From: an uncultured Oscillibacter sp. | GTDB taxonomy: Bacteria > Bacillota > Clostridia > Oscillospirales > Oscillospiraceae | Length of the DNA: 53,446 bases | Direction of reading: 5' to 3' | Assembly (NCBI GenBank): GCA_910586735.1 | Contig: CAJUJW010000013.1 | Span: 1 to 53,446, forward strand | Part shown: positions 33,402 through 41,381 of the stretch, piece after piece | Layout of the letters: the number at the start of each line of letters is the position of its first letter | Numbering within the stretch: position 1 is the stretch's first letter | The notes under the pieces: generated by a model | Told to the model about the DNA's origin: nothing | The model's input: the letters and a program-made list of their open reading frames with translations, nothing else | Database searches by the model: none | Made by a program: the position numbers and the translations under genes

Positions 33402-36350
33402 TTACAGCAGATACGTGTACTTGTTCAGCACCGTGAGGATGAACACCTCAATGCCGGCGGGCAGGCCGTTCCCGGCGTTCAAATCCGCCTCGAAGACCTT
33501 CCCGTCCAGCCGGACCAGGACCCTGCTCCCCCCCAGGGGCAGGAAGCCCTGGTTGCTCACGCTCTCGTCGAAGCCCTCCCGGGTCTTGAACAGGGTGAAC
33601 TTGTCCCGGTAGGGGGCGGAGTCGTAGGGGCAGAAAATGGCGCAGTTGCCGCACTCGTTGCACATCCGGTCCACATGGAGAATCTCGTGCCGCCCGTCGG
33701 GCATTTCAATGACCACGTTGGCCCGGTTGGGGCACACGTCGGCGCAGACCTGGCACACCACGTTGCAGGTGAGGCACCGGTCCCCCTCGCACTTGGCGGA
33801 CTCGCAGAGAATGCCCTTCTTGGCGATGGCGTCCGCCCGGCTGGCCACGGCCTTGGCGGGGATTTCAAACTTGTAGGCTTCCCCGATGACGGCGTTGGCA
33901 AACCCCTGGGCGTCGGCGATGCCCTCCACCACCGTGGCGGGGCCCCGCATGGCGTCGCCTCCGGCGTAGACGCCCTCCACGTTGGTCTTGAAGTCCGGCA
34001 GGCCCTTGGAGTCCACTTCGATGCCGTTGGCCGTGAAGAGCTCGCTCTCCACCTTCTCGCCCACGGCGGAGACCACGGTGTCGCACGCGATTTCCACGAA
34101 CTCCCCGGTGGGTTCCGGCTTCCGGCGGCCCTTCTCGTCGGGCTCGCCCAGGCGCATCTTCTCGCACCGCAGCTTGCCGTCCTTCTGCTCCACCGGGGCC
34201 ACCAGCTCCAGGAAGTTCACGCCGTCGGCGATGGCCAGCTCCAGCTCCTCCGCGTCGGCGGGCATGTACTTCTTGGTCCGGCGGTACACGAGGGTGCTGG
34301 TCTCTGCCCCGGCCCGGAGGGCCGCCCGGGCGGCGTCCATGGCGGTGTTGCCGCCGCCCACCACGGCCACGTGGCCCAGGGAGACTTCCTTCCCGGCCTT
34401 GAGGTCCTTCAGCCAGCCGATGACGGGCACCACGTTGCCGGGGATATCCAGCCGCCCGGCCTTCCACGCGCCCACGGCGAAGAAGATATGGGTGTACCCC
34501 TGCGCTTTCAGCTCGGCGACGGAGGGGGCGGGGGTGTTCAGCTTGATCTCCGCGCCCATCTTGGCGACCAGGGCCGCGTCCTTGTCGATGGCCTCGTCGG
34601 AAATGCGGAAGCCGGGGATCACCTGCCGGACAATGCCGCCCAGCTTATCGGCCTTCTCGAAGATGGTGACGGGGATGCCCGCCCGGCCCACGAAGTAGGC
34701 CGCTGCCATGCCCGCGGGGCCGCCGCCGATGACAGCCGCCTTTTTGCCGTCCGCCGCCGGGGCCGGGGCCTTGATTTTGGACAGGTACCCGTCATAGCCC
34801 CGTTCCGCCGCCACCAGCTTGGTGGCCCGGATCTGGACGGAATCATCGTAATAGGTCCGGGTACACTTGGTCTGGCAGCGGTGGGCGCAGATGGTGCCCG
34901 TGATGAAGGGCAGGGGGTTCTTCTCGCAGATGAGCCGCAGGGCGGAGGCGTACTCGCCCTTCCGGCACAGCTCGATGTACTCCGGGATGTCCTGTCCAAT
35001 GGGGCAGCCGCCCTTGCAGGGGGCGGTGAAGCAGTCCATCAGGGGCACTTTCTCTCTGAGCTTACGGCTGGGCAGGGGCTTCACGGCCTTGACGTGGTAC
35101 TTATCGGACCGGGCCGCCAGGGCCAGGGCCTCGATGCCCGCCACGTCCACGCCGGTGAAGGGCTGGAACTCCAGGGCGTCCAGCTTGTCGCCGATCTGGA
35201 CGAAGCGCTGGTAGCCGCCGGGCTTGAGCTCCGTGGTGGCCATGGTGATGGGCCAGATGCCCAGGGCGAAGAGCTTGTCGATGTTCAGGGCGTCGGCGCC
35301 TCCGGCGTAGCTGATGCGCATGCGGCCGCCGAACTCCTTGGAAATCCGGGCCGCCATGGTGGTGGTCAGGGGGAAGAGGGACTTGCCCGCCATGTACATC
35401 TCCTCGCTGGGCAGTTCTCCGCCCTTCACGTCCACGGGGAAGGTGTTGGAGAGCTTGAGGCCGAACTCCACGCCGGTCTTGTCCGCCAGGGCCTGGAGGC
35501 GGCGGAACATGGGCGCCGCGTCTGCGTACTGGAGGTCCTCGTTAAAGTGGTGGTCGTCGAAGGCGATGTAGTCGTAGCCCATGCCGTCCAGGATGGACCG
35601 GGCGGTCTCGTAGCCCAGAATGGTGGGGTTGCACTTGACGAAGGTGTGGAGGTGTTTCTTCTCAATCAGGTAGCTGGCGATGCGCTCAATCTCGTCCGGC
35701 GGGCAGCCGTGGAGGGTGGAGAGGGTGACGCTGCCGGAGACATGGGGCGTGATGGCGTCGATGAAGGCGCTTTCGGCGGGGAAGAACTCCTTGAGGACCC
35801 GGATGCACTCCTGGAAGATGGGGGTCTTGGAGGCGTCCACCATCTCGGTGAGGAATTTGTCCACCTTCTCCCCCTGGATGCCCTCCAGGTCGTAGCCCAC
35901 GGACATGTTGAAGACAAAGGCGCCGGGGTCGCCCAGGCCGTAGACCTTGGCCATGATTTTACAGGCGCACCAGGCTTTTACATACTCCTCAAAGGCCTGC
36001 TGGACGTACAGCTCCGTGGACCACTCGCAGTTGTAGCACTCATCCTCCGCCAAAATGCAGGGCCGGCTGATGCAGGCGGCCAAATCCGCGCCGTCCATCT
36101 TCTGGACGGTTTTCAGCTCGAAGAACCGGGCTCCGGCGAAATAGCCGGCAATGATGTTCTGGGCCAATTGGGTATTGGGTCCGGCGGCGGGACCGAAGGG
36201 GGTCTCGATTTTCTCGCCGAAGATGGGCAGGGTCTTGACGCCCGCCTTGTAGGGCTTGTGGACGCCGAAGACGGTGCCGTCCGCCTGGTACTCGGCGGTG
36301 ATCCAGGTCATTAATTCCCGGAAGGGAATGGGGGTCATAAGTTCGGACAT
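33402..36350 (-). CDS. ygfK: YgfK-type putative selenate reductase subunit (iron-sulfur flavoprotein)
   Basis: A 982-residue multidomain flavoprotein. The N-terminal half (about 1-420) is a dihydroorotate dehydrogenase-like barrel (FGPAAGPNTQLAQN). Next is a GltD-like iron-sulfur domain with CKGGCPIGQDIPEYI and CAHRCQTKC (about 430-500). An FAD/NAD(P) domain follows with GGGPAGMAAAYF near 530 and a second nucleotide site VVGGGNTAMDAA near 655. The C-terminal ferredoxin-like part has CLTCNVVCQVCADVCPNRAN and CNECGNCAIFCPYD. YgfK clusters with ssnA in E. coli and in gut bacteria that break down purines without oxygen. AGGAGG precedes the ATG. Confidence 0.93.
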   Translation of the reverse strand: MSELMTPIPFRELMTWITAEYQADGTVFGVHKPYKAGVKTLPIFGEKIETPFGPAAGPNTQLAQNIIAGYFAGARFFELKTVQKMDGADLAACISRPCILAEDECYNCEWSTELYVQQAFEEYVKAWCACKIMAKVYGLGDPGAFVFNMSVGYDLEGIQGEKVDKFLTEMVDASKTPIFQECIRVLKEFFPAESAFIDAITPHVSGSVTLSTLHGCPPDEIERIASYLIEKKHLHTFVKCNPTILGYETARSILDGMGYDYIAFDDHHFNEDLQYADAAPMFRRLQALADKTGVEFGLKLSNTFPVDVKGGELPSEEMYMAGKSLFPLTTTMAARISKEFGGRMRISYAGGADALNIDKLFALGIWPITMATTELKPGGYQRFVQIGDKLDALEFQPFTGVDVAGIEALALAARSDKYHVKAVKPLPSRKLREKVPLMDCFTAPCKGGCPIGQDIPEYIELCRKGEYASALRLICEKNPLPFITGTICAHRCQTKCTRTYYDDSVQIRATKLVAAERGYDGYLSKIKAPAPAADGKKAAVIGGGPAGMAAAYFVGRAGIPVTIFEKADKLGGIVRQVIPGFRISDEAIDKDAALVAKMGAEIKLNTPAPSVAELKAQGYTHIFFAVGAWKAGRLDIPGNVVPVIGWLKDLKAGKEVSLGHVAVVGGGNTAMDAARAALRAGAETSTLVYRRTKKYMPADAEELELAIADGVNFLELVAPVEQKDGKLRCEKMRLGEPDEKGRRKPEPTGEFVEIACDTVVSAVGEKVESELFTANGIEVDSKGLPDFKTNVEGVYAGGDAMRGPATVVEGIADAQGFANAVIGEAYKFEIPAKAVASRADAIAKKGILCESAKCEGDRCLTCNVVCQVCADVCPNRANVVIEMPDGRHEILHVDRMCNECGNCAIFCPYDSAPYRDKFTLFKTREGFDESVSNQGFLPLGGSRVLVRLDGKVFEADLNAGNGLPAGIEVFILTVLNKYTYLL

Positions 36351-36377
36351 TTTTTATTTCCTCCTGTATATTTCAAA

Positions 36378-37721
36378 TCAATACTCGCAGTGATTGAGCT
36401 GGCCCCAGAGCTTCTTGGAGACCTGGAGAATTTCGGCGTTGACGGCCTCCTCGTCGATCTCCGTGAGAACCCGGTCGCGCATCAGAATTTTCCCGTTGAC
36501 CATGGTGGTCTGGCACTGGCGGCCCGTCATGCCGAAGAGCATGTGCCCGTCGATGTTGGCGTCGGAAAACGGCGTGAAGGGCTTGTAGTCCATGACGATC
36601 ACGTCCGCCGCCGCCCCGGCTTTCAGCACACCCGTCTCCGGGAATCCGGCCCGCTGGGCCATCTTGGCGTTGTTCTTGAAGAGCATGTCCGTCACCTCGC
36701 ACCAGCCCACGCCGGGGAGACAGGCGTTGTGCCGCTGGATGGTCAGGGCCACCTTAATGCTCTCCAGCATGTCGTTGGTATAGGCGTCGGTGCCCAGGCC
36801 CACCAGGATGCCCTTTTTGTAGAGCTGGAGCACCGGGGAGCAGCCCACGGCGTTGCCCATGTTGCTTTCCGGGTTGTTGACGCACATGGTATCCGTTTCT
36901 TTGATGATGTCCATTTCCGCCGTGTTCACGTGGATGCAGTGGCCCAGGATGGTCTTGGGGCCCAGGATGCCGTGGTCCTGCAAGCGCTGGACCGGGCGGC
37001 GTCCGTAGTTTTGGAGGCTGTCGTACACGTCGTTCATGCCCTCGGAGACATGGATGTGGTAGCCCACCCGTCCCCCGTTGGCGGCGGCCATCCGGTCGAA
37101 GGTCTTGTCGGAAATCGTAAACAGGGCGTGGCCGCCGAACATGGGCTTGAGCATGTCCGAGGGGTGGCTCTCGCAGTAGTCGATGAAATCCTTGTTCTCC
37201 TGAACGGACTGGAGGGACTTCTCCTCCCCGTCCCGGTCGCTGACCTCATAGCACAGGCAGGCCCGCATACCCATGGACTCCGTGACCTTGGCGATTTCCA
37301 TCAGGGAGCCGGGGATCTCGCAGAAGGAGGCGTGGTGGTCGAAGATGGTGGTGACGCCCTGCTTGATGGAGTCGATGACCAGAGCCTGGGCGCTGGCCTT
37401 CGTGGCCGCCAGGTCCAGGTGGCGGTCGATGTACCACCACTGGCCGTCCAGCACCTCGTAGAAGTTGGTGGGGGCGTAGCCCTTGATGGACAGGCCCCTG
37501 GCCAGGGCCGAGTAGATATGCGTGTGGGCGTTGATGAGCCCCGGCATGATGACTCCGCCCCGGGCGTCCACAAATTCCGCCTGGGGATATTTCGCTTTCA
37601 GGGCGGCGGTCTCGCCGACCTCCACGATCTTCCCTCCGTCCGTGACCACGCCGCCGTCGGGCAGGCAGCCCGCGCCGTCCGGGTCCCGGGTGATGAGCTT
37701 TCCGTTTGCCAGCAAGATCAT
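36378..37721 (-). CDS. ssnA: putative aminohydrolase SsnA
   Basis: A 447-residue amidohydrolase-superfamily enzyme. The metal site HTHIYSALARGL lies near residue 64. Further ligands include FDHHAS, GYHIHVSEGMND, GHCIHVN and the Asp in GLGTDAYTND near 295. Relatives deaminate guanine-like or other ring compounds; the substrate of SsnA has not been settled to my knowledge. The ATG at 37721 has AAAGGAGGAG 8 nt upstream. It is the first gene of an ssnA-ygfK transcript and has a leader of about 170 nt with interleaved helices, which suggests riboregulation. Confidence 0.92.
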   Translation of the reverse strand: MILLANGKLITRDPDGAGCLPDGGVVTDGGKIVEVGETAALKAKYPQAEFVDARGGVIMPGLINAHTHIYSALARGLSIKGYAPTNFYEVLDGQWWYIDRHLDLAATKASAQALVIDSIKQGVTTIFDHHASFCEIPGSLMEIAKVTESMGMRACLCYEVSDRDGEEKSLQSVQENKDFIDYCESHPSDMLKPMFGGHALFTISDKTFDRMAAANGGRVGYHIHVSEGMNDVYDSLQNYGRRPVQRLQDHGILGPKTILGHCIHVNTAEMDIIKETDTMCVNNPESNMGNAVGCSPVLQLYKKGILVGLGTDAYTNDMLESIKVALTIQRHNACLPGVGWCEVTDMLFKNNAKMAQRAGFPETGVLKAGAAADVIVMDYKPFTPFSDANIDGHMLFGMTGRQCQTTMVNGKILMRDRVLTEIDEEAVNAEILQVSKKLWGQLNHCEY

Positions 37722-37815
37722 AGTAGAACTCCTCCTTTGAATTGACGCTGGTGAATTGACACAGGGTAAAAATGGGCAAAAAAGAAAGGCGCCCCAAATC
37801 CACTCGGACTTGAAA

Positions 37816-37856
37816 CACCTGTCGGCCCGCACGGAGAGACAGGTGCAGGCCCGTGC
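37816..37856 (-). promoter_or_regulatory. candidate structured leader RNA of ssnA-ygfK
   Basis: In the transcript two helices are interleaved: GCACGG/CCGTGC (37856-37851 with 37834-37829) and CACCTGTC/GACAGGTG (37845-37838 with 37823-37816). They form either an H-type pseudoknot or two competing hairpins. It lies between the promoter and the ssnA start. I recall a conserved RNA motif named after ssnA in the literature but cannot check whether this is it. Confidence 0.5.
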
Positions 37857-37901
37857 GCGCGGCACTCCGTTGCAGCCATCTTTCCTTGCTTATTGAATTT
37901 C

Positions 37902-37930
37902 ATTGTACCGGAAAGTCCGCAGAAACGCAA
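37902..37930 (-). promoter_or_regulatory. promoter of ssnA-ygfK
   Basis: On the minus strand: TTGCGT (37930-37925), 17 nt, TACAAT (37907-37902). It leaves a leader of about 170 nt. Confidence 0.75.
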
Positions 37931-38030
37931 GCCCCCAAACAGAGAACTTCCCCGCCGCTTTTTAGACAAAACGCCGGAAACTTCCAGTCTGCCCGGGGGC
38001 CCCTTCGCCGGCCGCGGTCACCGGCCGCGG

Positions 38031-38402
38031 TCACTCCGGCCGGCCCTCCACATAGGAGCAGATTCTCGCGAAGGTCTCCTCGCTCAGGTCGTGTTCCACC
38101 TTACAGGCGTCCGCGGCGGCCTGGTCCGGGGAGACGCCCATCAGCTCGAAGAGCTTGGTGATGGTCTTGTGCCTCCGGTAGATGCGGCTGGCGATTTCCA
38201 GCCCGCTGCCGGTCAGGGAGATGTTCCCGTCTCCGGCCATGGTGATATAGCCGCTTTCCCGCAGCTTTTTCATAGCGATGCTGACACTGGGCTTGGAATA
38301 CCCCAGCTTGTTCACCACATCGATGGACCGAACCTGACCGGCCTGCTCTTGAATAATGAGGATGGACTCCAAATAATCCTCCGCCGACTCGTGTATGACC
38401 AA
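38031..38402 (-). CDS. DtxR/MntR-family metal-dependent regulator
   Basis: A 123-residue regulator with the winged helix-turn-helix of DtxR/MntR proteins (about residues 8-60, with VVNKLGYSKPSVSIAMKKL) followed by the dimerization domain with metal-site residues (EHDLSEETFARIC). It lacks the SH3-like third domain, as MntR does. It would sense Mn2+ or Fe2+. The start is TTG at 38402 with GGGAGG 9 nt upstream. It lies upstream of the ssnA promoter on the same strand; no metal transporter is near. Confidence 0.87.
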   Translation of the reverse strand: MVIHESAEDYLESILIIQEQAGQVRSIDVVNKLGYSKPSVSIAMKKLRESGYITMAGDGNISLTGSGLEIASRIYRRHKTITKLFELMGVSPDQAAADACKVEHDLSEETFARICSYVEGRPE

Positions 38403-38426
38403 GGCAATGCGCCTCCCTTCTGCTTA

Positions 38427-38454
38427 ATTTTACCATGATAACAAAGATTTCCAA
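38427..38454 (-). promoter_or_regulatory. promoter of the DtxR-family gene
   Basis: On the minus strand: TTGGAA (38454-38449), 16 nt, TAAAAT (38432-38427). The adjacent 38455-38709 holds GC-rich hairpins, such as CTCCCCC/GGGGGAG near 38675-38692, and no gene. Confidence 0.6.
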
Positions 38455-38709
38455 AAAACACAAGTTGTTTTTATCACATCACCCAACAAATTTTTGAAAA
38501 AATTTCCTTTTTCCTCCAGCCGCAACAGTCAAGCCGGGAACCAGCGATTCCTAGGAGTATAAGATGTTCCGGGCAGCCGCCCCACTGGGCGGCACGCCAA
38601 ATTACAGCACAACCTGCGCCATGGGCCGCCGGGGGCGGGGGTGGTACTCGCCCCGCCCGTCAGGGCCGGAAAACGCCTCCCCCTTACGGGGGAGAAAACC
38701 CCTCCGCCC

Positions 38710-38738
38710 TTGCACAGGCCGCTTCTTTCCTGTATAAT
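38710..38738 (+). promoter_or_regulatory. promoter of the HAD-PHP operon
   Basis: TTGCAC (38710-38715), 17 nt, TATAAT (38733-38738), about 32 nt before the ATG. Confidence 0.85.
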
Positions 38739-38770
38739 GTGTTCCAAACACAAACATAGGAGGAACCTCT

Positions 38771-39409
38771 ATGATCCAAAACCTCGTGTTCGACATGGGC
38801 AACGTCCTCATCCACTGGCAGCCCCCGCTCTTCCTGGAGCGGGAGGGCCTCCCGGAGGAGGACCGCCCGCTCATTTTAAAGGAAGTCTTCGGCTCCGTGG
38901 AGTGGATTCAGCTGGACCGGGGGTCCATTCCCCCCGAGGAGGGAACCGCCGCCATGTGCCGCCGCCTGCCGGAACGCCTCCGGGACGCGGCCAGGGATTT
39001 GACCTGGAACTGGTGGAGGCGGAACCTCCTGCCCGTGGAGGGCATGGCGGACCTGGTCCGGGAACTGAAGGGCCTGGGCTATGGAATCTACCTGCTGTCC
39101 AACGCCAAGGCGGACCTGCCCCAATACTTCGGCCTGATTCCCGGCAGCGAGTGCTTCGACGGCCGGGTGGTCTCCGCCGACTGGAAGCTCCTCAAGCCCC
39201 AGCCGGAAATCTACTGGACTCTGTTCCGGGAGTACGGCCTGAAACCCGAGGAGTGCTTCTTTATCGACGACCTGAACATCAACATCGAGGGGGCCTGGCA
39301 CGTGGGCATGGGAGGAACCATCTTCGACGGCAGCCTCCCCCGCCTCCGCCGGGACCTGAACGCCGCCGGGGTGCCCTGCGCCGCCCCGCCGGAGGAGGTA
39401 AGCCTATGA
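38771..39409 (+). CDS. HAD-superfamily hydrolase (subfamily IA)
   Basis: A 212-residue phosphatase-like protein. HAD motif I is FDMGNVLIHW (nucleophile Asp near 8), motif II is YLLSNAK near 113, the Lys of motif III is in KLLKPQPEIY, and motif IV is CFFIDDLNINIEGA. The helical cap fits YihX-like sugar-phosphate or nucleotide phosphatases, but the substrate is unknown. AGGAGG lies before the ATG. The stop overlaps the next start as ATGA, so translation is coupled to the PHP gene. Confidence 0.88.
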   Translation: MIQNLVFDMGNVLIHWQPPLFLEREGLPEEDRPLILKEVFGSVEWIQLDRGSIPPEEGTAAMCRRLPERLRDAARDLTWNWWRRNLLPVEGMADLVRELKGLGYGIYLLSNAKADLPQYFGLIPGSECFDGRVVSADWKLLKPQPEIYWTLFREYGLKPEECFFIDDLNINIEGAWHVGMGGTIFDGSLPRLRRDLNAAGVPCAAPPEEVSL

Positions 39410-40236
39410 AAGCGGACCTCCACACCCACAGCACCGCCTCCGACGGCCAGTACGCCCCGGCGGAGGTGGTCCGGCGGGCCGGGGACCTGGGCATTCAGGC
39501 GCTGGCCCTCACGGACCACGACAGCCTGGACGGCCTGGAGGAGGCTCAGGCCGCCGGGAAGGCCCTGGGGGTCTCCGTCCTCCGGGGGATCGAGCTGGGG
39601 GCCAGGGAGCGCCGGAGTTTTCACATCCTGGGCTACGGCTTCTCCGCCGCCGCCCCGGAGCTGCGGGACCTCTGCGCCTGGATGAAGCGGGGCCGGGACG
39701 AGCGGAAATTCCGCATCGCGGACTACCTCCGGGAGAAGGGCGTCCCCGTGACGGCGGAGGAGGCGGAGGAAATCGCCGGGGGCAATGTCATCGGGCGGCC
39801 CCACTTCGCCCAGGCCATGGTCCGCCGGGGCTATGTGCAGAGCGTCCAGGAGGCTTTCGAGCGCTATCTGGACACGCCGGACTACGCCCGCATTGAGCGC
39901 CCCAAGCCCGCCGCCCGGGCCTGCGTGGAGACCATCCGCGCCGCCGGGGGCCGGGCCGCCCTGGCCCATCCCTATCAGCTGAAACTGGAGGACGGGGACC
40001 TGGACGCCCTGGTGGGAGAGCTGGCCGGGTACGGGCTGGACGCCATCGAGTGCTTTTACCCCCGGCACACGCCGGAACAGACGGTCTTTTACCTGCGCCT
40101 GGCGGAGAAGTACCGCCTCCGCGTCACCGGCGGCAGCGACTTCCACGGGGAGAAGGTCAAGCCGGACATCCGCCTGACGGCCTGGGACCTGGACCCGGCC
40201 TGGCTGCTGGAGGTCCAGCGGGAGAACGGGGAATGA
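39406..40236 (+). CDS. PHP-domain phosphoesterase (TrpH/RNase AM-like)
   Basis: A 276-residue PHP-domain protein with the metal-binding pattern MKADLHTHSTASDGQ, LTDHDS, the Glu in RGIELGA, GRPHFA, LAHPYQ and GGSDFHGEK. Family members such as YciV/TrpH remove phosphates from 3',5'-bisphosphate nucleosides or trim RNA 5' ends; which applies here is inferred. GGAGGAGG precedes the ATG by 9 nt. It is translationally coupled to the HAD gene. Confidence 0.9.
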   Translation: MKADLHTHSTASDGQYAPAEVVRRAGDLGIQALALTDHDSLDGLEEAQAAGKALGVSVLRGIELGARERRSFHILGYGFSAAAPELRDLCAWMKRGRDERKFRIADYLREKGVPVTAEEAEEIAGGNVIGRPHFAQAMVRRGYVQSVQEAFERYLDTPDYARIERPKPAARACVETIRAAGGRAALAHPYQLKLEDGDLDALVGELAGYGLDAIECFYPRHTPEQTVFYLRLAEKYRLRVTGGSDFHGEKVKPDIRLTAWDLDPAWLLEVQRENGE

Positions 40237-40237
40237 A

Positions 40238-40270
40238 AAAGAGGAGGGTCGACCCCCTCCTCTTTCGTTT
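40238..40270. terminator. bidirectional terminator between PHP and XRE genes
   Basis: AAAGAGGAGGG (40238-40248) pairs with CCCTCCTCTTT (40255-40265). Convergent genes share it; the plus strand continues CGTTTTATT. Confidence 0.8.
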
Positions 40271-41163
40271 TATTCATCCTCCCTGGGCCCCAGGACCACC
40301 GCCGCCACGCCGCAGAGAATGCCCCCCACAGCGAAGACCCACCAGGCCGTCCGCCACAGGTCCAGCGCCAGGCCGAGCCCTACATAAACCGCCGCGGCCA
40401 ACAGCATGATGACGGCGCAGACGGTGCCCGCCAGCGCCCGTTTTCGTCTGCTCTCGGGAGAGGGATTGTTCTCCCGGTTGTATTTGGCCACGTCGTATTT
40501 ATCGTGCTGGATGCCGCCGTAGATGAAGGACCACACCGCCCCGGCGATGATCAGCAGGAAAAAGACCATGCTGTAGGACTCGTAGGGCTCCTCCTCCGGC
40601 ACAGCGGAGAAGAACAGCAGAAGCAGGACTGCGGCAAACAGAATGGCCCCCACGCCTCCGGCGATATACCAGATGAATTTCCGCTGGAAGTCCTCCTTCT
40701 GCTCCTGGGTGTAGAAGTCGGCGACGGCGGGGTTTCTCTTGCAGAAATTCTCATGCTCGATGCCGGAGACCACCAGGACCACCACGCACACCGTGACCAC
40801 CAGCAGCAGGACCGCCCCCGCCAGGGCCTCCGGCGCGCCCAGGGTCTCCAGCAGGCCGCTGACGCCCACGGCGGCGATGATGGCCGCCACGGACAGGGAG
40901 ATCCGCCAGGCGAAGCGGGTCATAAAGGCGTCGTACTTCGCCGTGTCGGCCACCCGGCTGCCCTCCACGCTGCCCCGGAGGAGCAGGTCCAGGTTCACGT
41001 CGTAGAGGTCGCAGATTTTCAGCAAGGTGTCCATCTCGGGAAAGCTCTGTCCGCCCTCCCACTTGCTGACGGACTGGCGGGACACGTCCAGCTGCTCGGC
41101 CAGCTGCTCCTGGGTCACTCCGGCCTGGGCCCGGAGGAATTGCAGGTTTTCGGAAAACGACAT
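40270..41163 (-). CDS. XRE-family regulator with membrane domain
   Basis: A 297-residue protein. An N-terminal XRE helix-turn-helix (about 5-60, GVTQEQLAEQLDVSRQSVSKWEGG) is followed by about six hydrophobic helices in pairs (about 95-290) and short charged loops. Such membrane-bound HTH proteins are common in Firmicutes and may sense the envelope; the target is unknown. The ATG at 41163 has AAGGAGG 8 nt upstream. It is transcribed away from nnr. Confidence 0.85.
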   Translation of the reverse strand: MSFSENLQFLRAQAGVTQEQLAEQLDVSRQSVSKWEGGQSFPEMDTLLKICDLYDVNLDLLLRGSVEGSRVADTAKYDAFMTRFAWRISLSVAAIIAAVGVSGLLETLGAPEALAGAVLLLVVTVCVVVLVVSGIEHENFCKRNPAVADFYTQEQKEDFQRKFIWYIAGGVGAILFAAVLLLLFFSAVPEEEPYESYSMVFFLLIIAGAVWSFIYGGIQHDKYDVAKYNRENNPSPESRRKRALAGTVCAVIMLLAAAVYVGLGLALDLWRTAWWVFAVGGILCGVAAVVLGPREDE

Positions 41164-41315
41164 AGGGGAAACCTCCTTGAATTTGGTGCCCCTATTCTGC
41201 CTGAGCGGGGCCCGCAATGCCAGGGATTTTGCGTTGCGTTTGGGGAAACCCATGTAAACTTCCGGTTGCGCCTCCCTATTTTACCAGCTTTTCCGGGCAA
41301 ATGGAAGGTCCCCGG

Positions 41316-41344
41316 TTGCGCTCCCGCCGGAAAGCCGCTATAAT
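41316..41344 (+). promoter_or_regulatory. promoter of nnr
   Basis: TTGCGC (41316-41321), 17 nt, TATAAT (41339-41344), about 38 nt before the ATG. Confidence 0.8.
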
Positions 41345-41381
41345 GGAGGCATCAAAAAACGACACGCGGGAGGTGCGGCTC

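Noticed and set aside
33390..36314. 974-codon plus-strand frame opposite ygfK
   Set aside because: It is a compositional shadow; ygfK has a full set of cofactor motifs on the minus strand.
37722..37815. Classical purine riboswitch before ssnA
   Set aside because: The conserved purine-aptamer core sequences are not present; the interleaved helices are a different layout.
38455..38709. Possible small RNA gene from GC-rich hairpins before the HAD gene
   Set aside because: The hairpins lack a promoter and terminator pair of their own, and high GC makes such stems common by chance.
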